From DAHUYF01 sp035553515 (GTDB lineage Bacteria > Pseudomonadota > Alphaproteobacteria > ATCC43930 > CGMCC-115725): a stretch of DNA of 64,000 bases. How positions within the stretch are numbered: the stretch's first letter is position 1; each line of letters opens with the position of its first letter. The position numbers were made by a program, and so were the translations under genes. The notes beneath the pieces are model-generated. The model did not search any database. It saw only the letters and a list, made by a program, of their open reading frames with translations, and was not told where the DNA came from. Below are positions 26,706-34,970 of the stretch, piece after piece. The stretch lies in contig DATNDG010000011.1 of NCBI GenBank assembly GCA_035553515.1, forward strand, positions 52,505 through 116,504. The letters run 5' to 3'.

Positions 26706-27107
26706 CGGTGCTCGCTCCTCCCTCTCTGCACCCGTCGCACGGTTCACCCGCGCGCCAGCAACCGACGCCGCGCGGCATTGTCGACCGCGCTCGATCGCGC
26801 CGCGTCGCTTCGTCTATCACGACGTGCGGCGCCTCGGCTGCCGCGTGACGCAGCTTCCGCCTCAATGAACGGTGCGAACAGGTCGGATCAGCGGGCTTGG
26901 CTCGTGTCGAAAACCCGCCCAAGAGGGCACGACGAGCACCCGCCTCTCCCCAACGAGCTTGGCGCTCAGACCCCGAACAATGTCTACGAAACCGCCCGCC
27001 GTCCCAAGGGTTTTCGGCGAACAATCATGCAGTGTCTACACTATACGCTTCCGAAGACGACCGCAAGAACGCGTCCGCGCGAGGGCGGACGCGCTCTTGC
27101 GAGTCAG
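26706..27107. other. intergenic spacer upstream of frmA
   Basis: About 400 bp between frmA and the helicase 3' end show no convincing gene on either strand. The spacer should hold the frmA-gfa promoter (minus strand) and does hold the helicase terminator hairpin at its right end. I see no clear promoter hexamers. Confidence 0.5.
27063..27100 (-). terminator. hairpin terminator of the RNA helicase gene
   Basis: GCAAGAACGCGTCCGC (27063-27078) pairs with 27085-27100 around a 6-nt loop; on the minus-strand transcript all 16 pairs form, one as a G-U wobble. It begins 7 bp after the helicase stop. A strong U-run is absent downstream. Confidence 0.6.
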
Positions 27108-28391
27108 TCAGGCCTGGGCGCGCTGGGCCGGCGCGCCGCCATGCCGGTGCGGCGAAGGCCGGCCACGCCGGCGGCGGCGCGATTGCGGCGGAGCCGTGCG
27201 ATTCCGCTGCGGTGCCGCCGCTGCCGATGGCGCACGGTCGGCGAAGGGATGGTCGGCGACGACCGAGAGCGGCCGGCGCGTCAGCCGCTCGATATCGCGC
27301 AGCAGCGGCCGCTCCTCGGCGCTGCAAAAGGAGAGCGCGACGCCGGAGCTGCCGGCACGCGCGGTGCGGCCGATGCGGTGGACGTAGCTCTCCGGCACGT
27401 TCGGCAGGTCGAAATTGATGACATGGGTAATGCCATCGATGTCGATGCCGCGGGCGGCGATATCGGTGGCGACCAGCACGCGCACCCGGCCGTCGCGGAA
27501 GCTCTCGAGCGCCCGCTGCCGCGCATTCTGCGACTTGTTGCCGTGGATCGCCGCGGCTTCGACGCGGCCGCGGGCGAGATCGTTGGCAATGCGGTCGGCG
27601 CCGTGCTTGGTGCGCGCGAAGACCAGCACGCGCGCGATCTCGGGGTCACGCAGCACTTCGGCGAGGAGCGCGCGCTTGCTGCCGCCCTCGACGAAGAGCA
27701 CGCGCTGATCGATGCGCTCGACCGTCGAGGAGACGGGCGTCACCTCGACCTTGACCGGCGAGCGCAGCACGCTCGACGCCAGAGCGGCGATATCGCCCGG
27801 CATGGTGGCCGAGAAAAACAGGGTCTGCCGCTCCTTGGGCAGCGCGGCGACGATGCGCCGGACATCGCGGATGAAACCCATATCGAGCATACGGTCGGCC
27901 TCGTCGAGCACGAGGAAGCCCAGACCGTCGAAGCGGACATGGCGCTGGTTCATCAGGTCGAGAAGCCGGCCGGGCGTTGCGACCAGGATGTCGACGCCGC
28001 GCGCCATTGCCGCGACCTGCGGCTGCTGGCCGACGCCGCCGAAGATCACCGCCTGGCGCAGGTGCAGAAAGCGGCCGTAGCTGCGGAAGCTCTCGTCGAT
28101 CTGGAGCGCGAGTTCGCGGGTCGGCGTCAGCACGAGGGCGCGGGGCGATTTCGGCTGGGCTGCTCCGCGCGTGGCGGCGAGCCGCTGCAAGATCGGCAGC
28201 GCGAAGGCGGCGGTCTTGCCGGTGCCGGTCTGCGCCACGCCGAGCACGTCGCGCCCTGCCAGCAGTTGCGGGATCGCCTGAAGCTGGATCGGGGTCGGAG
28301 TCACGTAGTTCTCGGCGTTCAGCGCGCGCTGGAGCGGCTCGATAAGGCCGAGCTGGGAAAAGGTAGAAGTCACTGGATCGAATTCTTTCAT
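27108..28391 (-). CDS. DEAD-box RNA helicase (RhlE-like)
   Basis: The 427-residue protein has all DEAD-box motifs in order: Q-motif TPTPIQLQAIP, motif I AQTGTGKT, Ia PTREL, II VLDEADRML, III FFSATMPG, and VI HRIGRTARAG. The C-terminal tail of about 50 residues is rich in Arg, Pro and Gln (e.g. RRRRRGRPSPHRHGG), which fits RhlE-type RNA-binding extensions. It unwinds RNA in the cytoplasm, probably in ribosome assembly or mRNA decay and often cold-induced. Start ATG 28391 is where family alignment begins (FDPVTSTFSQLGL); the frame is open to 28511 but that part lacks family character. Confidence 0.92.
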   Translation of the reverse strand: MKEFDPVTSTFSQLGLIEPLQRALNAENYVTPTPIQLQAIPQLLAGRDVLGVAQTGTGKTAAFALPILQRLAATRGAAQPKSPRALVLTPTRELALQIDESFRSYGRFLHLRQAVIFGGVGQQPQVAAMARGVDILVATPGRLLDLMNQRHVRFDGLGFLVLDEADRMLDMGFIRDVRRIVAALPKERQTLFFSATMPGDIAALASSVLRSPVKVEVTPVSSTVERIDQRVLFVEGGSKRALLAEVLRDPEIARVLVFARTKHGADRIANDLARGRVEAAAIHGNKSQNARQRALESFRDGRVRVLVATDIAARGIDIDGITHVINFDLPNVPESYVHRIGRTARAGSSGVALSFCSAEERPLLRDIERLTRRPLSVVADHPFADRAPSAAAAPQRNRTAPPQSRRRRRGRPSPHRHGGAPAQRAQA

Positions 28392-28722
28392 AGGGGCCGC
28401 CGTCGCCGATCGGGCGCGGTACCGGCTCGTTGTGTCGGGTTCAAAAGCCGCGGACATGCGCCTTGGAGGCGCGGCGTCGAGGACGCCGTCGCCAAGCGGT
28501 CGCCACTTCACCCTGGAAGGGGCCTCATCCGCGCGACCGGGAGGCTTGGTTGACGTTCGATTGTTCTCGGGAGGGGCGCCTTAGGCTTCAAACCGGCGGC
28601 GCGTCGCGCAGTCGCGAGACATCTGCTGGGCGGTAAATGCCCCCGCGGCGCGCCAATGTCAAGGAGACAATGGTTGACGGAAGATTACCGGCGGCGCTTG
28701 CCGGCGCGAGAGCGGCCGGGGC
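28392..28722. other. long 5' leader/spacer upstream of helicase gene
   Basis: This stretch holds no convincing gene. It is the upstream region of the helicase on the minus strand. Many DEAD-box helicases of this class have long 5' leaders; here a promoter candidate at 28634-28662 would give a leader of about 235 nt. Several GGCGCC-rich short inverted repeats suggest structured RNA. Confidence 0.4.
28634..28662 (-). promoter_or_regulatory. candidate helicase promoter
   Basis: On the minus strand, a perfect TTGACA -35 (complement of 28657-28662) is followed after 17 bp by CATTTA (complement of 28634-28639). The -10 is poor, but the exact -35 and spacing make this the best promoter candidate for the helicase gene. 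Confidence 0.35.
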
Positions 28723-29505
28723 TCAACTCCGATAGGACGCATCCTCGCGGTCGAGCTGGCGCAGCATGGCCTCCCATTCCATCTCGCCATAGACGCGCCG
28801 TGTGCCTGGAGCGAAGAGATGTGCGGTCTTGGCCGCGACATCCTCGGCTGGGAGCTCGAGGTCGGTATTGGCCGCCATGCAATCGACCTGCGCCTTGCAG
28901 GCCATTTCGAGCCAGTAGAGGATGTTGAACGCCTCGGCGACGCTGCGGCCGCAGGCGAGAATGCCGTGGTTCGTAAGGAACATCGCGTCGTTCTGGCCGA
29001 GGTCGCGCACGAGGCGCGCGCGCTCGGCGAGATCGATCGCCGGCCCCTCATAGGGGTGATAGCTGACCTTGCCATGGAAGCGCATCGCCGTCTGGGTCAG
29101 CGGCAGCAGCCCGCACTTCATCGCCGAGACCGCCATGCCCGCGCGGCTATGCGTGTGGATGACGCAGCCGACGTCATGCCGCGCGCCATGCACGGCGCTG
29201 TGGATGACATAGCCCGCATGGTTGATGCCGTAATGCGTGTCGGGCTTGAGCACGACATTGCCGTCGAGATCGATCTTATAGAGGCTCGACGCGGTGATCT
29301 CGGTGTAGAGGAAGCCGTAGGGATTGATCAGGATATGGCCGTCCTCACCCGGCACACGCGCGGTGATATGGTTGTAGATGAGGTCGGTCATGCCATAGCG
29401 CGCCACCAGCCGGTAGCAGGCGGCGAGATCGACGCGGGTCTGCCATTCCGCGTCGCTGACGCGGTCGCGGATCGGCTTCATCTCCACCACGGAAACCCGG
29501 CTCAT
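28723..29505 (-). CDS. class II aldolase/adducin-family protein
   Basis: The 260-residue protein has the class II aldolase fold: NHITARVPGEDG near the N-terminus, zinc ligands in CVIHTHSRAG (HxH) and a third His in FLTNHGILACG. The family includes fuculose- and rhamnulose-phosphate aldolases and decarboxylases of hydroxylated acids. The adducin-like subgroup with LINPYG and HPYEGPA is frequently found near aromatic or sugar catabolism, but its reaction is undefined. It stands alone, with GAGGAC upstream. Confidence 0.87.
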   Translation of the reverse strand: MSRVSVVEMKPIRDRVSDAEWQTRVDLAACYRLVARYGMTDLIYNHITARVPGEDGHILINPYGFLYTEITASSLYKIDLDGNVVLKPDTHYGINHAGYVIHSAVHGARHDVGCVIHTHSRAGMAVSAMKCGLLPLTQTAMRFHGKVSYHPYEGPAIDLAERARLVRDLGQNDAMFLTNHGILACGRSVAEAFNILYWLEMACKAQVDCMAANTDLELPAEDVAAKTAHLFAPGTRRVYGEMEWEAMLRQLDREDASYRS

Positions 29506-29680
29506 AGCGTCCTCCTCAGCAATCTCCGTCGCTGGCGGGTATCATGCCGAAAACCGCCGGCGGCGTCGAGTTTCGGCGGATCATGCCAGCGCTGCGCGGC
29601 AGGAAGAGCGCCCGGGCTATCGTCCCGGCGGGTGACGTGGCATCATCGCCGGCAACAACGAAAGTGTTGGTGAGGAAGTC

Positions 29681-30139
29681 ATGGCCGAGCTCCGCAGCGC
29701 GCATCTCTTCTCGATCACGCTCACCGTGGGCGAGGTGCAGCCGCTCGGCAAAACGCCTTTCGGCGACCGCCGCGTCGCCGTGGTCGAAGGCGGCCATTTC
29801 GAGGGAGCGCGGCTCAAGGGCACGGTGCTGAAGGGCGGCACGGACTGGCTGCTACTGCGCAATGACGGCGCGCTGCAGCTCGATGTCCGGCTCACGCTCA
29901 AGACTGATGACGGAGCGATCATCGGCATGACCTACTGCGGCTATCGCCATGGGCCGGCGGCGGTGATCGACCGGCTCAATCGCGGCGAACGGGTGGACCC
30001 GGCGCAGTACTATTTCCGCGCTGCCCCTTTCTTCGAGACCTCGTCGGAGAAATATGGCTGGCTCAACCGCATTATCGCCGTTGCCACCGGCGACCGTCGG
30101 CCCGAAGGCCCGGTCTACGACGTGTTCGAGGTGCTGTAG
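29681..30139 (+). CDS. DUF3237 family protein
   Basis: The 152-residue protein starts at ATG 29681. Characteristic DUF3237 features are the opening ELRSAHLFSITLTVGEVQPLG, the central GTDWLLLRNDGALQLDVR, and the C-terminal PFFETSSEKYGWLNRIIAVA. The fold is a small beta-barrel of unknown biochemical role; members are common next to catabolic dehydrogenases and hydratases. No signal peptide. It lies 175 bp downstream of the divergent aldolase gene start and converges on mtgA. Confidence 0.85.
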   Translation: MAELRSAHLFSITLTVGEVQPLGKTPFGDRRVAVVEGGHFEGARLKGTVLKGGTDWLLLRNDGALQLDVRLTLKTDDGAIIGMTYCGYRHGPAAVIDRLNRGERVDPAQYYFRAAPFFETSSEKYGWLNRIIAVATGDRRPEGPVYDVFEVL

Positions 30140-30157
30140 GAGGGTATTGCGGCGTCC

Positions 30158-30784
30158 TTATCGGCACCCGCCGCGGCCGGGCACGGCGACCTCCGGCATG
30201 CGCGCCATGATCGTGCCGACACGCTCCTCGAGAAAGCGCGTCGGATGCTCCGGCCGCCACTCGCGCGGCGCCGGCAGAATGGCGGTGAGCATGGCCGCAT
30301 CGCGCGACGTGAGCTGCCAGGCGTTGCGGCCGAAATGGGCGCGCGACGCCGCCTCGGCGCCGTAGACGCCGTCGCCCCATTCGACGACGTTGAGATAGAG
30401 CTCCAGGATGCGCTGTTTGCTGAGCAGCGCCTCGAGCAGCACGGTGATATAGGCCTCGGCTGCCTTGCGCGGATAGCCGCCGCCGGGCCAGAGGAAGAGG
30501 TTGCGCGCGAGCTGTTGGCTGATCGTGCTCGCGCCACGCAGCCGATCCCCTTCGCGATAGGCGGTCACCGCCTTGTCGATCTCGATCCAGTCGAAGCCGT
30601 GATGCCAGCAGAAGCGTGTATCCTCCGAGGCCACCACGGCGCGCGGCAGGAAAGGCGAGATCCGCGCATAGGGGAGCCATTGGCGATGCATCGGCTCGCC
30701 CTCGGCGGCGCGGATCAGCATCAGCGGCGTAATGGGCGGCGGCACGAAGCGATAAAGCAGGATCACCGGCACCGGCAGCAGCAT
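30158..30784 (-). CDS. mtgA: monofunctional biosynthetic peptidoglycan transglycosylase
   Basis: The 208-residue GT51 protein has the catalytic motif VASEDTRFCWHHGFDW with the essential Glu, RGASTISQQLARNLFLW, and RKAAEAYITVLLEALLSKQRILELYLNVVEWG, the standard GT51 series. It polymerises lipid II into glycan strands at the inner membrane. The first visible residues (MLLPVPVILLYRF) are the second half of a membrane anchor. In-frame codons just upstream encode RRRARLGRRLLLGFVIL, a typical anchor start, so the real start is probably upstream of 30784 at a non-ATG codon. Confidence 0.9.
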   Translation of the reverse strand: MLLPVPVILLYRFVPPPITPLMLIRAAEGEPMHRQWLPYARISPFLPRAVVASEDTRFCWHHGFDWIEIDKAVTAYREGDRLRGASTISQQLARNLFLWPGGGYPRKAAEAYITVLLEALLSKQRILELYLNVVEWGDGVYGAEAASRAHFGRNAWQLTSRDAAMLTAILPAPREWRPEHPTRFLEERVGTIMARMPEVAVPGRGGCR

Positions 30785-30987
30785 CAGGATGACAAACCCG
30801 AGCAGCAGCCGCCGGCCGAGCCGGGCGCGGCGCCTTGCCGGATAGGGAATGGCATCGTCCCGGGCGATGGCGGGTCTCCTTCGCGGCCGAGGCTAGCACC
30901 GATCGCCGCGGCAGCGGCACCCCCCGAGTTGACGGAGCCTCGCGCCCCCAGGAATAAAGCAGGCACTCGCTCGAAGGGAGGAAAGCG

Positions 30988-31881
30988 GTGGCGGACAAGA
31001 AGCGGCTTGGCTTTATCGGCATCGGCCTCATGGGCGAGGCGATGGTGCTGCGCCTCATCGACAAGGGCTGGGCGGTCACCGCCTGGAACCTCACCACCGA
31101 CCGCTATGCAAGGATAGCCCCGGCGGGTGCGCGCATCGCCGCCTCGCCGGCCGAGGTGGCGGCGGCGAGCGATATCGTGCTGACGTGCGTGCTCGACGCG
31201 CCGGTGGTGGAGAATTGCTGCTTCGGCGCCGAGGGGAAGGGGCTCGCCACCATGCCCGGCGAGGGCAAGATCCTGGTCGATCACTCGACCATCAACCCCG
31301 ACGCCACTCGCGACATCGCGGCGCGGCTCAGGCAGAAGAACGACATGCGTTGGATCGATGCGCCGGTCTCGGGCGGCCCAGGTGCGGCGCGCGACGGAAG
31401 CATGACGGTAATGGCCGGCGGGGAGGCCGCCGATGTGGCGGCGATCGGGCCGCTGATGCAGGACATGGCCGGGCATTTCACCCATGTGGGTGGGCTCGGC
31501 GCCGGACAGACGGCGAAGATCCTGAACCAGGCGATCGTCGGCACCGGCTATGTGCTGATGGCCGAGGCGCTGGCGCTCGCCGAAGCGGCGGGACTCGATG
31601 CCGCGAAGCTGCCGGAATGCCTTGCCGGCGGTCACGCCGACAGCAATGTGCTCCGCAAAATCTATCCGCAGATGTGCGCCCGTGCCTTCGAGCCGCCCAC
31701 TAGCTATGCACGGCAATTGGCAAAGGACCTCAAGAACGTCCGCCACTTCATCCACGAGTGGGGCTGCACCCTGCCGCTGGTCGAGGCGGCGGTGACGCAA
31801 TACACCGGCTATGTCGCGGCCGGCAACGAGATGAAGGACAGCGCCTCGGTCTCGCTGCTCTACGACAAGCGCCGGCGATGA
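30988..31881 (+). CDS. NAD(P)-dependent beta-hydroxyacid dehydrogenase (3-hydroxyisobutyrate dehydrogenase family)
   Basis: The 297-residue protein has the Rossmann motif LGFIGIGLMGEAM at the N-terminus, the substrate-binding motif DAPVSGGPGAARDGSMTVM around residues 117-135, and the catalytic lysine in GAGQTAKILNQAI, as in HIBADH and tartronate semialdehyde reductases. It oxidises or reduces a 3-hydroxy acid with NAD(P) in the cytoplasm. The start is GTG behind AAGGGAGG. It overlaps the next amidohydrolase gene by 4 bp (ATGA), so the two form a coupled pair. Confidence 0.9.
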   Translation: MADKKRLGFIGIGLMGEAMVLRLIDKGWAVTAWNLTTDRYARIAPAGARIAASPAEVAAASDIVLTCVLDAPVVENCCFGAEGKGLATMPGEGKILVDHSTINPDATRDIAARLRQKNDMRWIDAPVSGGPGAARDGSMTVMAGGEAADVAAIGPLMQDMAGHFTHVGGLGAGQTAKILNQAIVGTGYVLMAEALALAEAAGLDAAKLPECLAGGHADSNVLRKIYPQMCARAFEPPTSYARQLAKDLKNVRHFIHEWGCTLPLVEAAVTQYTGYVAAGNEMKDSASVSLLYDKRRR

Positions 31882-32786
31882 GCGCCGCTCTCGAGCTCAT
31901 CGACGCGCATCAGCATTTCTGGGATCCCTTCGCCAACGACTATCCCTGGCTCAGGCCCGAGGCGCGCCTTCCGTTCCGCTACGGCGATTATGCGGCGCTG
32001 AAGCGCCGCTACCTGCCGGCGGACTACCGCGCCGATGCGGCGGCGCACCGCGTCGTCGCAACGGTGCATGTCGAGGCCGAATGGAGCCAGGCCGATCCCG
32101 CCGGCGAGACGCGCTGGCTTGCGGCACTGCGGGCGAGGGCCGGCCTTCCCAGCGTTGCCGTGGCGCAGGCGCATCTCGACCGCGAGGACGTTGCCGAGGT
32201 GCTGGCGGCACAGGCGCGCTTCGATTTCGTGCGCGGTATCCGCCACAAACCCGCCGCCGCACCGGGCCCGCGCGAGGTGCGGCGCGGTGCGCCCGGGTCG
32301 ATGGAGGATGAGCGCTGGCGGCGGGGCTATGCGCTGCTGGCACGGCACGGCTTCTCCTTCGACCTGCAGGTGCCGTGGTGGCACCTGGCTGAAGCAGCCC
32401 AGCTCGCCCGCGACTTCCCGGCAACGCAGATCATCATCAACCACATCGGGCTGCCTGCCGACCGCAGCGAGGCCGGTATCGCCGCCTGGCGCACCGCGCT
32501 CGCGCTCGTCGCGGCGGAGCCCAACGTTGCGCTCAAGATCTCGGGTCTGGGCCTCCCCGGCCGAGCCTGGCGCATCGAGGAGAATGCGCCTGTCGTGCGC
32601 GAGGCGATCGCCATTCTCGGCATCGAGCGTGCGATGTTTGCCAGCAACTACCCGGTGGACAGCCTGGTCGCTTCCTTCGACACGATCTTTTCGGGATTCA
32701 AGGCGATCACCGCTGACCGGCCACCCGAGGAGCGGCGGAAGCTCTTCCGCGACAACGCACAAAGGGTCTACCGCATCGTTCTCTGA
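31878..32786 (+). CDS. amidohydrolase of the COG3618 lactonase type
   Basis: The 302-residue TIM-barrel protein starts with DAHQHFWDPFANDYPWL, the signature of the 2-pyrone-4,6-dicarboxylate/L-fucono- or L-rhamnono-lactonase group, and continues with VHVEAEW (metal-side His), QIIINHIGLPADRS, and MFASNYPVDS (last barrel strand, usually GSD or ASN-Y-P). It most likely hydrolyses a lactone to the hydroxy acid, which the coupled dehydrogenase gene product could then process. I chose ATG 31878 because it overlaps the previous stop and starts the family alignment. Confidence 0.85.
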   Translation: MSAALELIDAHQHFWDPFANDYPWLRPEARLPFRYGDYAALKRRYLPADYRADAAAHRVVATVHVEAEWSQADPAGETRWLAALRARAGLPSVAVAQAHLDREDVAEVLAAQARFDFVRGIRHKPAAAPGPREVRRGAPGSMEDERWRRGYALLARHGFSFDLQVPWWHLAEAAQLARDFPATQIIINHIGLPADRSEAGIAAWRTALALVAAEPNVALKISGLGLPGRAWRIEENAPVVREAIAILGIERAMFASNYPVDSLVASFDTIFSGFKAITADRPPEERRKLFRDNAQRVYRIVL

Positions 32787-32842
32787 CCATTCCGGCAGAA
32801 ACTGCGATACTGTTCCGGGCTGGATTTTCGGAGGAACGCACC

Positions 32843-33055
32843 ATGGACGACCGACGCTCGGCCGAACAGATTCGCGATCGCGCGCTCAAGGCTGTGGCGG
32901 AGCTTTCGCGGCTCCTGGACGATTGCCGCGAGTGGTGCCCGGGTCCCGATTTCGAGCGCATCGGGATAGGAGTTGGGCTGGCCATAGGCCAAGTCCAGAT
33001 GCACATCCTCGATCCGATCTATGGACGCTACCCCGAGCTGGACGAGCACCGCTGA
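32843..33055 (+). CDS. small hypothetical protein (70 residues)
   Basis: The frame MDDRRSAEQIRDRALKAVAE onward follows a good CGGAGGAA site and has a helical charged N-half, two cysteines (DDCREWC) and a glycine-rich hydrophobic middle (IGIGVGLAIGQVQMHI). I do not recognise a family. It sits alone between the lactonase and the ring-hydroxylating oxygenase genes; a competing 99-residue frame on the opposite strand lacks a ribosome-binding site. Confidence 0.5.
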   Translation: MDDRRSAEQIRDRALKAVAELSRLLDDCREWCPGPDFERIGIGVGLAIGQVQMHILDPIYGRYPELDEHR

Positions 33056-33157
33056 GCGGCAGCTCACGGGGGGTGCTTCGCATCCACCGAAAGTTTGCGG
33101 TCTCTACCGGTTTGGCCGATGATGACTGAATAACCGGGCTCACGGGGAGGCAACGCG

Positions 33158-34390
33158 ATGCGCAATGCCCTCGATCTCGCTTGGCCGGAGGGCGGTCTCA
33201 CCCGGGTACCCTATCCCGTCTATAGCCGCGCCGATGTCTATGCCGAGGAGCGCGCGCGCATCTTCATGGGGCCGGTGTGGAATTTCCTCTGCCTCGAGGC
33301 CGAACTGCCGCAGCCCGGCGACTACCGCGCGAGTTTCGTTGGCGACGTACCGGTGGTGGTGGCGCGTGATCTCGACGGCAGCCTCAGCGCTTTCGAGAAT
33401 CGCTGCGCCCATCGCGGCGCACTGCTCTGCCTGAAGCGCGCCGGCCATGGCCGCGAGATCAGCTGCGTCTATCACAACTGGACCTACGATCTGCACGGCA
33501 ATCTGACCGGCGTAACCTTCGAGCGCGGCATCGCCCGCAAGGGCGGCATGCCGCCCGAGTTCAAGCGCGAGCAGCACAATCTCCGCCGGCTCCGGGTCGA
33601 AAGCTTCGCCGGCATCGTCTTCGGCAGCTTCTCGGCTGAGCCGCCGCCGGTCGACCGCTATCTCGGCCCGGAGATCGCCCAGCGCATCCGCCGCGTCATG
33701 CGGAAGGAAATGAAGGTGCTCGGCTACAACAGCCAGATCCTGCCGAACAACTGGAAGATCTATGTCGAGAACAACAAGGACTCATATCACGCGAGCCTGT
33801 TGCACGCCTTCTTCACCACGTTCCGCATGAATCGCTTGTCGCAGCAGGGCGGCATCATCGTCGACGAGAGCGGCGGCCATCACGTCAGCTATTCGATGCG
33901 CGCCACCGACCGGCCGAGCGCCGAATATGACGGCACCGCGCTCCGCGCCAAGCGCGAGGATTACCGGCTCGCCGATCCCTCCATGCTCGAAGGGGTCGAC
34001 GAGTTCGGCGACGGCATCACGCTGCAGATCCTTACGGTCTTCCCGGCCTTCATCGTCCAGCAGATCCAGAACAGTCTCGCCGTGCGCCAGATCGTGCCGC
34101 GCGGCGTCGGCGAGACGGAGCTGCTCTGGACCTATCTCGGCTATGAGGACGACGATGCGGCGATGCTAATGCGGCGCCAGAAGCAATCGAACCTCGTAGG
34201 GCCGGGCGGCTACATCTCGATGGAGGATGGCGCGGTCGGCGGCTTCATTCAGCGCGCGCTTGCGGGCGCCGAGGAGCAGTCCTCGATCGTGCAGATGGGC
34301 GGCAACGATGTCTGCTCGCAGGATACGCGCGCGACCGAGACGGCGGTGCGCGGCTTCTGGCAAGTCTATCGCCGGCTCATGGGCGTCTGA
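33158..34390 (+). CDS. Rieske aromatic ring-hydroxylating oxygenase, alpha subunit
   Basis: The 410-residue protein has a Rieske [2Fe-2S] centre with C83 and H85 (CAHRG) and C103 and H106 (CVYHNW), and a catalytic domain whose Fe(II) ligands H211 and H216 lie in the NNKDSYHASLLH segment with bridging D208. It adds O2 to an aromatic ring (cis-dihydrodiol or hydroxylation). A beta subunit follows with a 1-bp overlap, but no ferredoxin or reductase gene is present, so electrons must come from elsewhere. The start ATG follows GGGGAGG. Confidence 0.92.
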   Translation: MRNALDLAWPEGGLTRVPYPVYSRADVYAEERARIFMGPVWNFLCLEAELPQPGDYRASFVGDVPVVVARDLDGSLSAFENRCAHRGALLCLKRAGHGREISCVYHNWTYDLHGNLTGVTFERGIARKGGMPPEFKREQHNLRRLRVESFAGIVFGSFSAEPPPVDRYLGPEIAQRIRRVMRKEMKVLGYNSQILPNNWKIYVENNKDSYHASLLHAFFTTFRMNRLSQQGGIIVDESGGHHVSYSMRATDRPSAEYDGTALRAKREDYRLADPSMLEGVDEFGDGITLQILTVFPAFIVQQIQNSLAVRQIVPRGVGETELLWTYLGYEDDDAAMLMRRQKQSNLVGPGGYISMEDGAVGGFIQRALAGAEEQSSIVQMGGNDVCSQDTRATETAVRGFWQVYRRLMGV

Positions 34391-34866
34391 TGGGCAGCGA
34401 GATCGAGATCCAGTTCGCGGTGGAGCGTCTGCTCGCACGCTATGTCGCGAGCCTCGACGAGGACCGGCTCGAGGAGTGGCCAGGCTACTTCACCGAGGAA
34501 TGCCGCTATCAGATCATCTCGGCCGAGAATTACGAGCAGCATCTGCCGATCGGCGTCTTCTTCGCGGATTCGCGCGGCATGCTGAGCGACCGCGTGTCCG
34601 CACTGCGCCAAGCCAATGTCTACGAGGCGCAGCGCTATCGCCACATCGTCTCCTCGACCCTGATCCTCGGCGAGGAAGACGGGGTCGTCCGGGCGCAGTC
34701 GAACTACCTCGTGCTGCGCATCACGCATGACGGCGCGACCGCGATCTTCAGCAGCGGCCGCTATCTCGACCGCGTGAGCTTCCGCGGCAAGGGGCCGCTT
34801 TTCGTCGAGAAGCTCGTCGTCTTCGACAGCCGCCGCGTCGATACATTGCTGGCGATCCCGCTCTGA
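34390..34866 (+). CDS. aromatic ring-hydroxylating oxygenase, beta subunit
   Basis: The 158-residue protein of the SnoaL-like/ring_hydroxyl_B fold begins with FAVERLLARYVASLDEDRLEEWPGYF and ends with RGKGPLFVEKLVVFDSRRVDTLLAIPL, the typical beta-subunit terminus. It has a structural role in the alpha3beta3 oxygenase. Its ATG starts at the last base of the alpha-subunit stop codon, so translation is coupled. Confidence 0.9.
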   Translation: MGSEIEIQFAVERLLARYVASLDEDRLEEWPGYFTEECRYQIISAENYEQHLPIGVFFADSRGMLSDRVSALRQANVYEAQRYRHIVSSTLILGEEDGVVRAQSNYLVLRITHDGATAIFSSGRYLDRVSFRGKGPLFVEKLVVFDSRRVDTLLAIPL

Positions 34867-34970
34867 GAGGTCATCACGCGTATTGGACGGCCGCCATCGA
34901 CGGCCGGCTCGCCAACCAGGAAATCTCGGATTTACCCCAGGTCGGCGCCGACGGACGTCCTGAATAGCGC

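Noticed and set aside
34867..34968. open codons after the oxygenase beta subunit (HAYWTAAIDGRLANQEIS)
   Set aside because: About 30 codons without start or ribosome-binding site; too short to claim as a gene remnant.
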